This document shows, piece after piece, positions 33,398 to 46,006 of a DNA stretch of 64,000 nt (the stretch's first letter is position 1; the number at the start of each line of letters is the position of its first letter). The notes beneath the pieces were generated by a model. That model saw nothing but the letters and a program-made list of their open reading frames with translations, searched no databases and had not been told where the DNA came from. Source of the DNA: Alligator mississippiensis (taxonomy: Eukaryota; Chordata; Crocodylia; Alligatoridae); contig NC_081830.1 in NCBI RefSeq assembly GCF_030867095.1, positions 37,679,832 through 37,743,831 on the forward strand, written 5' to 3'. The translations under genes and the position numbers were made by a program.

Positions 33398-35048
33398 AGC
33401 CCTTGCCCGAGGCGCGTGGGCCTGTGTGGAGGGGAGCAGGCGGGGGAGCTTGGGGGAGTGCTGCGCCCCCAGCCCGTGGGGGCGGGCCTGGCGCTGGTGC
33501 TGGTGCTGGTGCCGGGCGGGCTGGGGGTGCCGAGGCGGCAGCGTGCGAGCCCAAGCACATCACAATTGCCCTTTACCGTCTGGGGCCGTAGGTGCGCCTT
33601 GCCCAGGCTCCTGCGTCGCCCCGTGGCAGGGAGCGGACGCTGAAGGGCCGAGGGGCCTGCGGAGAAGCAGGGGGGGGTTCCGCTGCCGCTCTCTCCCCTG
33701 CCGCCGGCAGCGGCGAAGGTCTCGGCCGTTGTCCTTGGGAGGCTGCGCGCCTATCTGCCGCGCCGAATGGCCGCCGGCGGCCCTTTCCAGCGAGAATCCG
33801 AGCGAGCCCTTTGTGAGCCCGGCTGAGTGGTCAGGTTGCGCGGCGTGTGGTGGCAGGAGGTTCCGCGCGTGAGCGTCACGGCACGGCCTGGGGTAAAAGA
33901 GCTGCCTGGGGGCCGTTTGCAACTTCCCAGCTGCGGGGTTCACGCCATGAGCCCTGGCCCGTGTCTCGTGCGAGACGGGAAATGGGGAATCCCCACCGAG
34001 TCCTCTCTTTGCCGCTCGCTCGGGAGTTTGGAAACCCTCAGCACGTCCCGCCTCCGGCGTCTCTTTTCTGGAGGGAAAAGGCCTGGCCTCGGGAGCCTCT
34101 CCTCCCGCGGGGGACCCTCCGTGCCGCTCCTCCGCCCGGCTGCCCTTCTCTGTGCCCGCTCCGTGTGTGCCGCGGGAGGTGTGGGGGCCGGAGCGGGGCC
34201 CAGCTTGCCAGGCGTGGACGCAGCGTGGATGCAGGAGGGGGCGCCGTGGTCCTTTCGGTTGCCAGATCCTTGCGCAGGTGGCCCCGGTCCGCCTTGGCCG
34301 TGACCCCGGGGCGCATTTTTCTGTGGCCGGCACTTCTGGCCAGCTCGCTACTCGCCCCCTTTCCCAGGTCCCGTTCGCCTCTGTTAGAGAGCACGGGGTC
34401 CGGCACGGGCCCCTGGCGCACCCCGCCGCTTGCTTCTCTCTGTCCTGATAAGGGCCCGTTTCCGCTCCCTCCCAGCTTCCGATCCGCAAGTGGACGTTCC
34501 CGCCACTCCCCGGACTGCCTGGCATAGTGACGAGCCCCGGGTGGGGGACCTTGTCGGAGGCTTGGCGGAAGGAAGCGGGAGACGGCCGTTGGCAAGCGGG
34601 CCGCCCCGATCCACCTGCTGAATGACACTCTCCGAGCACTCCAGGCGGCCGGCGAGGCGCGGTTTCCCTGGGGCAGAGCCGCGTTGCTTGCTCCCCGGCA
34701 GTCGGTGTTCAGGCAGGCGCCGAGCGGTTCTGTATTGGACGCCTGTTTCTCCCGGTTTGCCGGGAGCAGAAGATAGGCCGCCTGGCCCGTGGTGCCCTGC
34801 ATCCCCTCTGGAGCCTGTGCTCGGGTGCTGGCAGCCCACCAGGGCTCGGGGACCCGGGCGGTTTTCGGCGGGGGCTTGCGTGCTGCGGTTAGGAGCGCGG
34901 CCGTTTCCGGTCGGAGCTGCTCCAGGGCCCGGGGCCGAACGCCAGTGCTGGCTACAAATGTCCAACTCGGGATCCTTAAAATTCTAGTTTATTAGGCGGA
35001 TTGAAACACTGTAATGAGTTAAATCATAAACCTTGGGGCTGGTCCCCC

Positions 35049-35084
<36 letters not shown>

Positions 35085-35359
35085 CACAGTAGCAAGCTAC
35101 AGAGTCAGGTATACCTATCCTAGAAGCGCTGGAGTCTGCCGTCGATGGCCAGTCGAGCCTTCTTTCAGCGTGGTGTTATCCTCCAGAAGGGGGTCGCCGG
35201 CTGGTCCTTCTGGCTGGACAGGTGTGGTCAAGTTGGAGATGAAGAGGGCGCCCCTGAGGGTCACTTTTCACTGCCTTTTCTCTGTCCTTGGCAGACTTTG
35301 GTGACTCCCCAGTTTTCAGGTTTGCCCAATCCAGGGGTCATTGACTCTCGTGGGACTTT

Positions 35360-35376
35360 CCCCCCCCCCCCCCCCC
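35360..35376 (+). repeat. Pure poly-C run (C17)
   Basis: The interrupting T found in the other 16 spacers is C here, giving an unbroken 17-base run. Confidence 0.85.
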
Positions 35377-36787
35377 GCTCGGTGGCTACTGGATGGCATC
35401 TGTCAGCCCCAGGGGTCGTGCGCATGAACGTGCAGGTTTGGGAGTCCGTTGATGAATTTGGAATAGGGCTCTGGGAGCGGTCGCTCTGGAGATATTCAGC
35501 CCCAAAGTTGTTCCCCGGCGTGGATTAACTGAGGCCAGGGCTTCTGGCCCTTGATCAGTGACGTTTAGAGATTTCCCGGTTGTTACATTGCGTTGTATTG
35601 AATTTTTCCGTTGGTTGATCTGCAGCTCCCAGGTGTTAATTTCTGTCTGCTACTATGTTACACATTCAATCATGTTACACATTCAATCACGGATTGACTG
35701 GCTCTTTCAGGGGCCAGCCTGATACAGGGAAGGGCAGTTTGATTCCTGCCCTTGTTAACATTGTTACAATGTATAACTTACTTATGAAACTAAACACATT
35801 CAGTGGAAAGTTGAAAGGTGAGGAGTCTAAAAGATAAGCTACAAATGCCATGGCACACAAATAGATAAAACTACCAAAATACAAGGGGAGATACAAAATG
35901 CACACACACAACTTTGAAAACACAATTCCTCATCTTAAAGTGAAAGAGAGAGGAAGGAAGAAAAGGTAGAAAAAGGGAAACATATCCAAAGAGGGGAGAG
36001 CAAATGCAGGCAAGAGGAAAAGGGGGCTTTCTGCCACACCAGCAGGTGCCGGTGGTCGGCCCCGGTGGAGTTTGTCGGTTTCCGGTCCCGCCTGAGGTGC
36101 TGCGGCCTGGGTTGGGGTCAGCCCCGCTGCCTTGTCCCTGGAGAGGAGTGGGCGTGGGGAGGGAACGCCCCTGAGATCTTGCCCGGGGCAGGCGGGCGCA
36201 AGGAATGCCTGGAGGCTCTGGGCGGCGGCCCTGGCCTCCTTGAGCGCCCCCCAGGCCGGGCTGTGGATGCGAAGGCCCCAGTGAGTCCCTGGCAGGTGTT
36301 GGGCTTGTGCTGGACTGGAAGAGACGTTGAGGGGGAGCTTGCGTGTAGCCAGTGCCTGGGCCCGCCGTTTCCGTGCGGGTGTTGGTGGAGCGTGGCAGGG
36401 GATTTGCCCGAGCTGGGGGTGTCTTTTCCTGGTCGTGGCTTAGGACTGGGTGCGGTGGCAGGGGCAGGCTGTGTGCGGGGCCAGGAGGGGAGAGGAGGGG
36501 CCCGGGTCAGGGGTGGGGGCCTGGAGCAGGGAGGCGGGAGGCGGGAGGCGGGCAGCAGGCTGGAGTTGGGGGAGGCGGGCGGGGGTCAGGGGGTGCGCGC
36601 CCAGGGCGAGCAGGGGCGGTGGGCCGTGAGTGCGCACGTGTTGGTGTTGGGCGCGCGTGTGACGGGAGGGGCGGGGCGGGGCGGGCTGTGTGCGGGCGCG
36701 GGGAGGTGGGGCGGGCCGGGAGCAGGCGTGCGGGGTGGGAGCGGGGTGTACGCCGGCCTGAAAAGGGCCGGGCGAGGCAGGGCTGGC

Positions 36788-36908
36788 GCCTACGGCCATA
36801 CCACCCTGAACACGCCCGATCTCGTCTGATCTCGGAAGCTAAGCAGGGTTGGGCCCGGTTAGTACCTGGATGGGAGACCGCCTGGGAATACCGGGTGCTG
36901 TAGGCTTT
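36788..36908 (+). rRNA. RNA5S: 5S ribosomal RNA, copy 11
   Basis: Reads as identical to copy 2. The terminator is at 36906-36909 and the upstream A-tract at 36761-36764. Its flank has the three-copy 7-bp repeat. Confidence 0.97.
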
Positions 36909-38693
36909 TGCAACTGTTGCGCGCATCCTGGCCAGCCCTTCTTTCTTGGTCCCTGGCCGGGGGCCCGGGTTGCCCGGCGCGTGCTGCAGGCTCCCCGCCC
37001 CAGCCCTGGAGCACCGGGCAGGGGCAGGGGCAGGGGCAGGGGAGCCCTTGCCCGAGGCGCGTGGGCCTGTGTGGAGGGGAGCAGGCGGGGGAGCTTGGGG
37101 GAGTGCTGCGCCCCCAGCCCGTGGGGGCGGGCCTGGCGCTGGTGCTGGTGCTGGTGCCGGGCGGGCTGGGGGTGCCGAGGCGGCAGCGTGCGAGCCCAAG
37201 CACATCACAATTGCCCTTTACCGTCTGGGGCCGTAGGTGCGCCTTGCCCAGGCTCCTGCGTCGCCCCGTGGCAGGGAGCGGACGCTGAAGGGCCGAGGGG
37301 CCTGCGGAGAAGCAGGGGGGGGTTCCGCTGCCGCTCTCTCCCCTGCCGCCGGCAGCGGCGAAGGTCTCGGCCGTTGTCCTTGGGAGGCTGCGCGCCTATC
37401 TGCCGCGCCGAATGGCCGCCGGCGGCCCTTTCCAGCGAGAATCCGAGCGAGCCCTTTGTGAGCCCGGCTGAGTGGTCAGGTTGCGCGGCGTGTGGTGGCA
37501 GGAGGTTCCGCGCGTGAGCGTCACGGCACGGCCTGGGGTAAAAGAGCTGCCTGGGGGCCGTTTGCAACTTCCCAGCTGCGGGGTTCACGCCATGAGCCCT
37601 GGCCCGTGTCTCGTGCGAGACGGGAAATGGGGAATCCCCACCGAGTCCTCTCTTTGCCGCTCGCTCGGGAGTTTGGAAACCCTCAGCACGTCCCGCCTCC
37701 GGCGTCTCTTTTCTGGAGGGAAAAGGCCTGGCCTCGGGAGCCTCTCCTCCCGCGGGGGACCCTCCGTGCCGCTCCTCCGCCCGGCTGCCCTTCTCTGTGC
37801 CCGCTCCGTGTGTGCCGCGGGAGGTGTGGGGGCCGGAGCGGGGCCCAGCTTGCCAGGCGTGGACGCAGCGTGGATGCAGGAGGGGGCGCCGTGGTCCTTT
37901 CGGTTGCCAGATCCTTGCGCAGGTGGCCCCGGTCCGCCTTGGCCGTGACCCCGGGGCGCATTTTTCTGTGGCCGGCACTTCTGGCCAGCTCGCTACTCGC
38001 CCCCTTTCCCAGGTCCCGTTCGCCTCTGTTAGAGAGCACGGGGTCCGGCACGGGCCCCTGGCGCACCCCGCCGCTTGCTTCTCTCTGTCCTGATAAGGGC
38101 CCGTTTCCGCTCCCTCCCAGCTTCCGATCCGCAAGTGGACGTTCCCGCCACTCCCCGGACTGCCTGGCATAGTGACGAGCCCCGGGTGGGGGACCTTGTC
38201 GGAGGCTTGGCGGAAGGAAGCGGGAGACGGCCGTTGGCAAGCGGGCCGCCCCGATCCACCTGCTGAATGACACTCTCCGAGCACTCCAGGCGGCCGGCGA
38301 GGCGCGGTTTCCCTGGGGCAGAGCCGCGTTGCTTGCTCCCCGGCAGTCGGTGTTCAGGCAGGCGCCGAGCGGTTCTGTATTGGACGCCTGTTTCTCCCGG
38401 TTTGCCGGGAGCAGAAGATAGGCCGCCTGGCCCGTGGTGCCCTGCATCCCCTCTGGAGCCTGTGCTCGGGTGCTGGCAGCCCACCAGGGCTCGGGGACCC
38501 GGGCGGTTTTCGGCGGGGGCTTGCGTGCTGCGGTTAGGAGCGCGGCCGTTTCCGGTCGGAGCTGCTCCAGGGCCCGGGGCCGAACGCCAGTGCTGGCTAC
38601 AAATGTCCAACTCGGGATCCTTAAAATTCTAGTTTATTAGGCGGATTGAAACACTGTAATGAGTTAAATCATAAACCTTGGGGCTGGTCCCCC

Positions 38694-38729
<36 letters not shown>

Positions 38730-40428
38730 CACACACAGTAGCAAGCTACAGAGTCAGGTATACCTATCCTAGAAGCGCTGGAGTCTGCCGTCGATGGCCA
38801 GTCGAGCCTTCTTTCAGCGTGGTGTTATCCTCCAGAAGGGGGTCGCCGGCTGGTCCTTCTGGCTGGACAGGTGTGGTCAAGTTGGAGATGAAGAGGGCGC
38901 CCCTGAGGGTCACTTTTCACTGCCTTTTCTCTGTCCTTGGCAGACTTTGGTGACTCCCCAGTTTTCAGGTTTGCCCAATACAGGGGTCATTGACTCTCGT
39001 GGGACTTTCCCCTCCCCCCCCCCCGCTCGGTGGCTACTGGATGGCATCTGTCAGCCCCAGGGGTCGTGCGCATGAACGTGCAGGTTTGGGAGTCCGTTGA
39101 TGAATTTGGAATAGGGCTCTGGGAGCGGTCGCTCTGGAGATATTCAGCCCCAAAGTTGTTCCCCGGCGTGGATTAACTGAGGCCAGGGCTTCTGGCCCTT
39201 GATCAGTGACGTTTAGAGATTTCCCGGTTGTTACATTGCGTTGTATTGAATTTTTCCGTTGGTTGATCTGCAGCTCCCAGGTGTTAATTTCTGTCTGCTA
39301 CTATGTTACACATTCAATCATGTTACACATTCAATCACGGATTGACTGGCTCTTTCAGGGGCCAGCCTGATACAGGGAAGGGCAGTTTGATTCCTGCCCT
39401 TGTTAACATTGTTACAATGTATAACTTACTTATGAAACTAAACACATTCAGTGGAAAGTTGAAAGGTGAGGAGTCTAAAAGATAAGCTACAAATGCCATG
39501 GCACACAAATAGATAAAACTACCAAAATACAAGGGGAGATACAAAATGCACACACACAACTTTGAAAACACAATTCCTCATCTTAAAGTGAAAGAGAGAG
39601 GAAGGAAGAAAAGGTAGAAAAAGGGAAACATATCCAAAGAGGGGAGAGCAAATGCAGGCAAGAGGAAAAGGGGGCTTTCTGCCACACCAGCAGGTGCCGG
39701 TGGTCGGCCCCGGTGGAGTTTGTCGGTTTCCGGTCCCGCCTGAGGTGCTGCGGCCTGGGTTGGGGTCAGCCCCGCTGCCTTGTCCCTGGAGAGGAGTGGG
39801 CGTGGGGAGGGAACGCCCCTGAGATCTTGCCCGGGGCAGGCGGGCGCAAGGAATGCCTGGAGGCTCTGGGCGGCGGCCCTGGCCTCCTTGAGCGCCCCCC
39901 AGGCCGGGCTGTGGATGCGAAGGCCCCAGTGAGTCCCTGGCAGGTGTTGGGCTTGTGCTGGACTGGAAGAGACGTTGAGGGGGAGCTTGCGTGTAGCCAG
40001 TGCCTGGGCCCGCCGTTTCCGTGCGGTTGTTGGTGGAGCGTGGCAGGGGATTTGCCCGAGCTGGGGGTGTCTTTTCCTGGTCGTGGCTTAGGACTGGGTG
40101 CGGTGGCAGGGGCAGGCTGTGTGCGGGGCCAGGAGGGGAGAGGAGGGGCCCGGGTCAGGGGTGGGGGCCTGGAGCAGGGAGGCGGGAGGCGGGCAGCAGG
40201 CTGGAGTTGGGGGAGGCGGGCGGGGGTCAGGGGGTGCGCGCCCAGGGCGAGCAGGGGCGGTGGGCCGTGAGTGCGCACGTGTTGGTGTTGGGCGCGCGTG
40301 TGACGGGAGGGGCGGGGCGGGGCGGGCTGTGTGCGGGCGCGGGGAGGTGGGGCGGGCCGGGAGCAGGCGTGCGGGGTGGGAGCGGGGTGTACGCCGGCCT
40401 GAAAAGGGCCGGGCGAGGCAGGGCTGGC
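36909..40428 (+). other. 5S intergenic spacer 11 (3,520 bp)
   Basis: (GCAC)9 lies at 38695-38737 and the C-run is C4TC11. T at 40027 is shared with spacers 7, 8 and 15. The 7-bp repeat has two copies. No gene is present. Confidence 0.93.
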
Positions 40429-40549
40429 GCCTACGGCCATACCACCCTGAACACGCCCGATCTCGTCTGATCTCGGAAGCTAAGCAGGGTTGGGCCCGGT
40501 TAGTACCTGGATGGGAGACCGCCTGGGAATACCGGGTGCTGTAGGCTTT
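40429..40549 (+). rRNA. RNA5S: 5S ribosomal RNA, copy 12
   Basis: Reads as identical to copy 2. The terminator is at 40547-40550 and the upstream A-tract at 40402-40405. Its flank has T at 40027 and the two-copy 7-bp repeat. Confidence 0.97.
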
Positions 40550-42334
40550 TGCAACTGTTGCGCGCATCCTGGCCAGCCCTTCTTTCTTGGTCCCTGGCCG
40601 GGGGCCCGGGTTGCCCGGCGCGTGCTGCAGGCTCCCCGCCCCAGCCCTGGAGCACCGGGCAGGGGCAGGGGCAGGGGCAGGGGAGCCCTTGCCCGAGGCG
40701 CGTGGGCCTGTGTGGAGGGGAGCAGGCGGGGGAGCTTGGGGGAGTGCTGCGCCCCCAGCCCGTGGGGGCGGGCCTGGCGCTGGTGCTGGTGCTGGTGCCG
40801 GGCGGGCTGGGGGTGCCGAGGCGGCAGCGTGCGAGCCCAAGCACATCACAATTGCCCTTTACCGTCTGGGGCCGTAGGTGCGCCTTGCCCAGGCTCCTGC
40901 GTCGCCCCGTGGCAGGGAGCGGACGCTGAAGGGCCGAGGGGCCTGCGGAGAAGCAGGGGGGGGTTCCGCTGCCGCTCTCTCCCCTGCCGCCGGCAGCGGC
41001 GAAGGTCTCGGCCGTTGTCCTTGGGAGGCTGCGCGCCTATCTGCCGCGCCGAATGGCCGCCGGCGGCCCTTTCCAGCGAGAATCCGAGCGAGCCCTTTGT
41101 GAGCCCGGCTGAGTGGTCAGGTTGCGCGGCGTGTGGTGGCAGGAGGTTCCGCGCGTGAGCGTCACGGCACGGCCTGGGGTAAAAGAGCTGCCTGGGGGCC
41201 GTTTGCAACTTCCCAGCTGCGGGGTTCACGCCATGAGCCCTGGCCCGTGTCTCGTGCGAGACGGGAAATGGGGAATCCCCACCGAGTCCTCTCTTTGCCG
41301 CTCGCTCGGGAGTTTGGAAACCCTCAGCACGTCCCGCCTCCGGCGTCTCTTTTCTGGAGGGAAAAGGCCTGGCCTCGGGAGCCTCTCCTCCCGCGGGGGA
41401 CCCTCCGTGCCGCTCCTCCGCCCGGCTGCCCTTCTCTGTGCCCGCTCCGTGTGTGCCGCGGGAGGTGTGGGGGCCGGAGCGGGGCCCAGCTTGCCAGGCG
41501 TGGACGCAGCGTGGATGCAGGAGGGGGCGCCGTGGTCCTTTCGGTTGCCAGATCCTTGCGCAGGTGGCCCCGGTCCGCCTTGGCCGTGACCCCGGGGCGC
41601 ATTTTTCTGTGGCCGGCACTTCTGGCCAGCTCGCTACTCGCCCCCTTTCCCAGGTCCCGTTCGCCTCTGTTAGAGAGCACGGGGTCCGGCACGGGCCCCT
41701 GGCGCACCCCGCCGCTTGCTTCTCTCTGTCCTGATAAGGGCCCGTTTCCGCTCCCTCCCAGCTTCCGATCCGCAAGTGGACGTTCCCGCCACTCCCCGGA
41801 CTGCCTGGCATAGTGACGAGCCCCGGGTGGGGGACCTTGTCGGAGGCTTGGCGGAAGGAAGCGGGAGACGGCCGTTGGCAAGCGGGCCGCCCCGATCCAC
41901 CTGCTGAATGACACTCTCCGAGCACTCCAGGCGGCCGGCGAGGCGCGGTTTCCCTGGGGCAGAGCCGCGTTGCTTGCTCCCCGGCAGTCGGTGTTCAGGC
42001 AGGCGCCGAGCGGTTCTGTATTGGACGCCTGTTTCTCCCGGTTTGCCGGGAGCAGAAGATAGGCCGCCTGGCCCGTGGTGCCCTGCATCCCCTCTGGAGC
42101 CTGTGCTCGGGTGCTGGCAGCCCACCAGGGCTCGGGGACCCGGGCGGTTTTCGGCGGGGGCTTGCGTGCTGCGGTTAGGAGCGCGGCCGTTTCCGGTCGG
42201 AGCTGCTCCAGGGCCCGGGGCCGAACGCCAGTGCTGGCTACAAATGTCCAACTCGGGATCCTTAAAATTCTAGTTTATTAGGCGGATTGAAACACTGTAA
42301 TGAGTTAAATCATAAACCTTGGGGCTGGTCCCCC

Positions 42335-42370
<36 letters not shown>

Positions 42371-44064
42371 CACACACAGTAGCAAGCTACAGAGTCAGGT
42401 ATACCTATCCTAGAAGCGCTGGAGTCTGCCGTCGATGGCCAGTCGAGCCTTCTTTCAGCGTGGTGTTATCCTCCAGAAGGGGGTCGCCGGCTGGTCCTTC
42501 TGGCTGGACAGGTGTGGTCAAGTTGGAGATGAAGAGGGCGCCCCTGAGGGTCACTTTTCACTGCCTTTTCTCTGTCCTTGGCAGACTTTGGTGACTCCCC
42601 AGTTTTCAGGTTTGCCCAATCCAGGGGTCATTGACTCTCGTGGGACTTTCCCCTCCCCCCCCCCCGCTCGGTGGCTACTGGATGGCATCTGTCAGCCCCA
42701 GGGGTCGTGCGCATGAACGTGCAGGTTTGGGAGTCCGTTGATGAATTTGGAATAGGGCTCTGGGAGCGGTCGCTCTGGAGATATTCAGCCCCAAAGTTGT
42801 TCCCCGGCGTGGATTAACTGAGGCCAGGGCTTCTGGCCCTTGATCAGTGACGTTTAGAGATTTCCCGGTTGTTACATTGCGTTGTATTGAATTTTTCCGT
42901 TGGTTGATCTGCAGCTCCCAGGTGTTAATTTCTGTCTGCTACTATGTTACACATTCAATCATGTTACACATTCAATCACGGATTGACTGGCTCTTTCAGG
43001 GGCCAGCCTGATACAGGGAAGGGCAGTTTGATTCCTGCCCTTGTTAACATTGTTACAATGTATAACTTACTTATGAAACTAAACACATTCAGTGGAAAGT
43101 TGAAAGGTGAGGAGTCTAAAAGATAAGCTACAAATGCCATGGCACACAAATAGATAAAACTACCAAAATACAAGGGGAGATACAAAATGCACACACACAA
43201 CTTTGAAAACACAATTCCTCATCTTAAAGTGAAAGAGAGAGGAAGGAAGAAAAGGTAGAAAAAGGGAAACATATCCAAAGAGGGGAGAGCAAATGCAGGC
43301 AAGAGGAAAAGGGGGCTTTCTGCCACACCAGCAGGTGCCGGTGGTCGGCCCCGGTGGAGTTTGTCGGTTTCCGGTCCCGCCTGAGGTGCTGCGGCCTGGG
43401 TTGGGGTCAGCCCCGCTGCCTTGTCCCTGGAGAGGAGTGGGCGTGGGGAGGGAACGCCCCTGAGATCTTGCCCGGGGCAGGCGGGCGCAAGGAATGCCTG
43501 GAGGCTCTGGGCGGCGGCCCTGGCCTCCTTGAGCGCCCCCCAGGCCGGGCTGTGGATGCGAAGGCCCCAGTGAGTCCCTGGCAGGTGTTGGGCTTGTGCT
43601 GGACTGGAAGAGACGTTGAGGGGGAGCTTGCGTGTAGCCAGTGCCTGGGCCCGCCGTTTCCGTGCGGGTGTTGGTGGAGCGTGGCAGGGGATTTGCCCGA
43701 GCTGGGGGTGTCTTTTCCTGGTCGTGGCTTAGGACTGGGTGCGGTGGCAGGGGCAGGCTGTGTGCGGGGCCAGGAGGGGAGAGGAGGGGCCCGGGTCAGG
43801 GGTGGGGGCCTGGAGCAGGGAGGCGGGAGGCGGGCAGCAGGCTGGAGTTGGGGGAGGCGGGCGGGGGTCAGGGGGTGCGCGCCCAGGGCGAGCAGGGGCG
43901 GTGGGCCGTGAGTGCGCACGTGTTGGTGTTGGGCGCGCGTGTGACGGGAGGGGCGGGGCGGGCTGTGTGCGGGCGCGGGGAGGTGGGGCGGGCCGGGAGC
44001 AGGCGTGCGGGGTGGGAGCGGGGTGTACGCCGGCCTGAAAAGGGCCGGGCGAGGCAGGGCTGGC
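40550..44064 (+). other. 5S intergenic spacer 12 (3,515 bp)
   Basis: (GCAC)9 lies at 42336-42378. It is 5 bp short because one GGGGC is missing from the GC-box cluster at 43946-43962. No gene is present. Confidence 0.93.
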
Positions 44065-44185
44065 GCCTACGGCCATACCACCCTGAACACGCCCGATCTC
44101 GTCTGATCTCGGAAGCTAAGCAGGGTTGGGCCCGGTTAGTACCTGGATGGGAGACCGCCTGGGAATACCGGGTGCTGTAGGCTTT
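44065..44185 (+). rRNA. RNA5S: 5S ribosomal RNA, copy 13 (shortened upstream GC-box cluster)
   Basis: The gene reads as identical to copy 2. The terminator is at 44183-44186 and the A-tract at 44038-44041. It is the only copy whose upstream GC-box cluster (43946-43962) has lost one GGGGC unit, so everything upstream of about -103 lies 5 bp closer to the gene. Confidence 0.97.
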
Positions 44186-45970
44186 TGCAACTGTTGCGCG
44201 CATCCTGGCCAGCCCTTCTTTCTTGGTCCCTGGCCGGGGGCCCGGGTTGCCCGGCGCGTGCTGCAGGCTCCCCGCCCCAGCCCTGGAGCACCGGGCAGGG
44301 GCAGGGGCAGGGGCAGGGGAGCCCTTGCCCGAGGCGCGTGGGCCTGTGTGGAGGGGAGCAGGCGGGGGAGCTTGGGGGAGTGCTGCGCCCCCAGCCCGTG
44401 GGGGCGGGCCTGGCGCTGGTGCTGGTGCTGGTGCCGGGCGGGCTGGGGGTGCCGAGGCGGCAGCGTGCGAGCCCAAGCACATCACAATTGCCCTTTACCG
44501 TCTGGGGCCGTAGGTGCGCCTTGCCCAGGCTCCTGCGTCGCCCCGTGGCAGGGAGCGGACGCTGAAGGGCCGAGGGGCCTGCGGAGAAGCAGGGGGGGGT
44601 TCCGCTGCCGCTCTCTCCCCTGCCGCCGGCAGCGGCGAAGGTCTCGGCCGTTGTCCTTGGGAGGCTGCGCGCCTATCTGCCGCGCCGAATGGCCGCCGGC
44701 GGCCCTTTCCAGCGAGAATCCGAGCGAGCCCTTTGTGAGCCCGGCTGAGTGGTCAGGTTGCGCGGCGTGTGGTGGCAGGAGGTTCCGCGCGTGAGCGTCA
44801 CGGCACGGCCTGGGGTAAAAGAGCTGCCTGGGGGCCGTTTGCAACTTCCCAGCTGCGGGGTTCACGCCATGAGCCCTGGCCCGTGTCTCGTGCGAGACGG
44901 GAAATGGGGAATCCCCACCGAGTCCTCTCTTTGCCGCTCGCTCGGGAGTTTGGAAACCCTCAGCACGTCCCGCCTCCGGCGTCTCTTTTCTGGAGGGAAA
45001 AGGCCTGGCCTCGGGAGCCTCTCCTCCCGCGGGGGACCCTCCGTGCCGCTCCTCCGCCCGGCTGCCCTTCTCTGTGCCCGCTCCGTGTGTGCCGCGGGAG
45101 GTGTGGGGGCCGGAGCGGGGCCCAGCTTGCCAGGCGTGGACGCAGCGTGGATGCAGGAGGGGGCGCCGTGGTCCTTTCGGTTGCCAGATCCTTGCGCAGG
45201 TGGCCCCGGTCCGCCTTGGCCGTGACCCCGGGGCGCATTTTTCTGTGGCCGGCACTTCTGGCCAGCTCGCTACTCGCCCCCTTTCCCAGGTCCCGTTCGC
45301 CTCTGTTAGAGAGCACGGGGTCCGGCACGGGCCCCTGGCGCACCCCGCCGCTTGCTTCTCTCTGTCCTGATAAGGGCCCGTTTCCGCTCCCTCCCAGCTT
45401 CCGATCCGCAAGTGGACGTTCCCGCCACTCCCCGGACTGCCTGGCATAGTGACGAGCCCCGGGTGGGGGACCTTGTCGGAGGCTTGGCGGAAGGAAGCGG
45501 GAGACGGCCGTTGGCAAGCGGGCCGCCCCGATCCACCTGCTGAATGACACTCTCCGAGCACTCCAGGCGGCCGGCGAGGCGCGGTTTCCCTGGGGCAGAG
45601 CCACGTTGCTTGCTCCCCGGCAGTCGGTGTTCAGGCAGGCGCCGAGCGGTTCTGTATTGGACGCCTGTTTCTCCCGGTTTGCCGGGAGCAGAAGATAGGC
45701 CGCCTGGCCCGTGGTGCCCTGCATCCCCTCTGGAGCCTGTGCTCGGGTGCTGGCAGCCCACCAGGGCTCGGGGACCCGGGCGGTTTTCGGCGGGGGCTTG
45801 CGTGCTGCGGTTAGGAGCGCGGCCGTTTCCGGTCGGAGCTGCTCCAGGGCCCGGGGCCGAACGCCAGTGCTGGCTACAAATGTCCAACTCGGGATCCTTA
45901 AAATTCTAGTTTATTAGGCGGATTGAAACACTGTAATGAGTTAAATCATAAACCTTGGGGCTGGTCCCCC

Positions 45971-46006
<36 letters not shown>

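Larger units (their letters stand above)
33252..36787 (+). other. 5S intergenic spacer 10 (3,536 bp)
   Basis: It has six CAGGGG units at 33362-33397, (GCAC)9 with a short ACA tail at 35050-35088, an unbroken run of 17 C at 35360-35376 and the three-copy 7-bp repeat. No gene is present. Confidence 0.93.
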
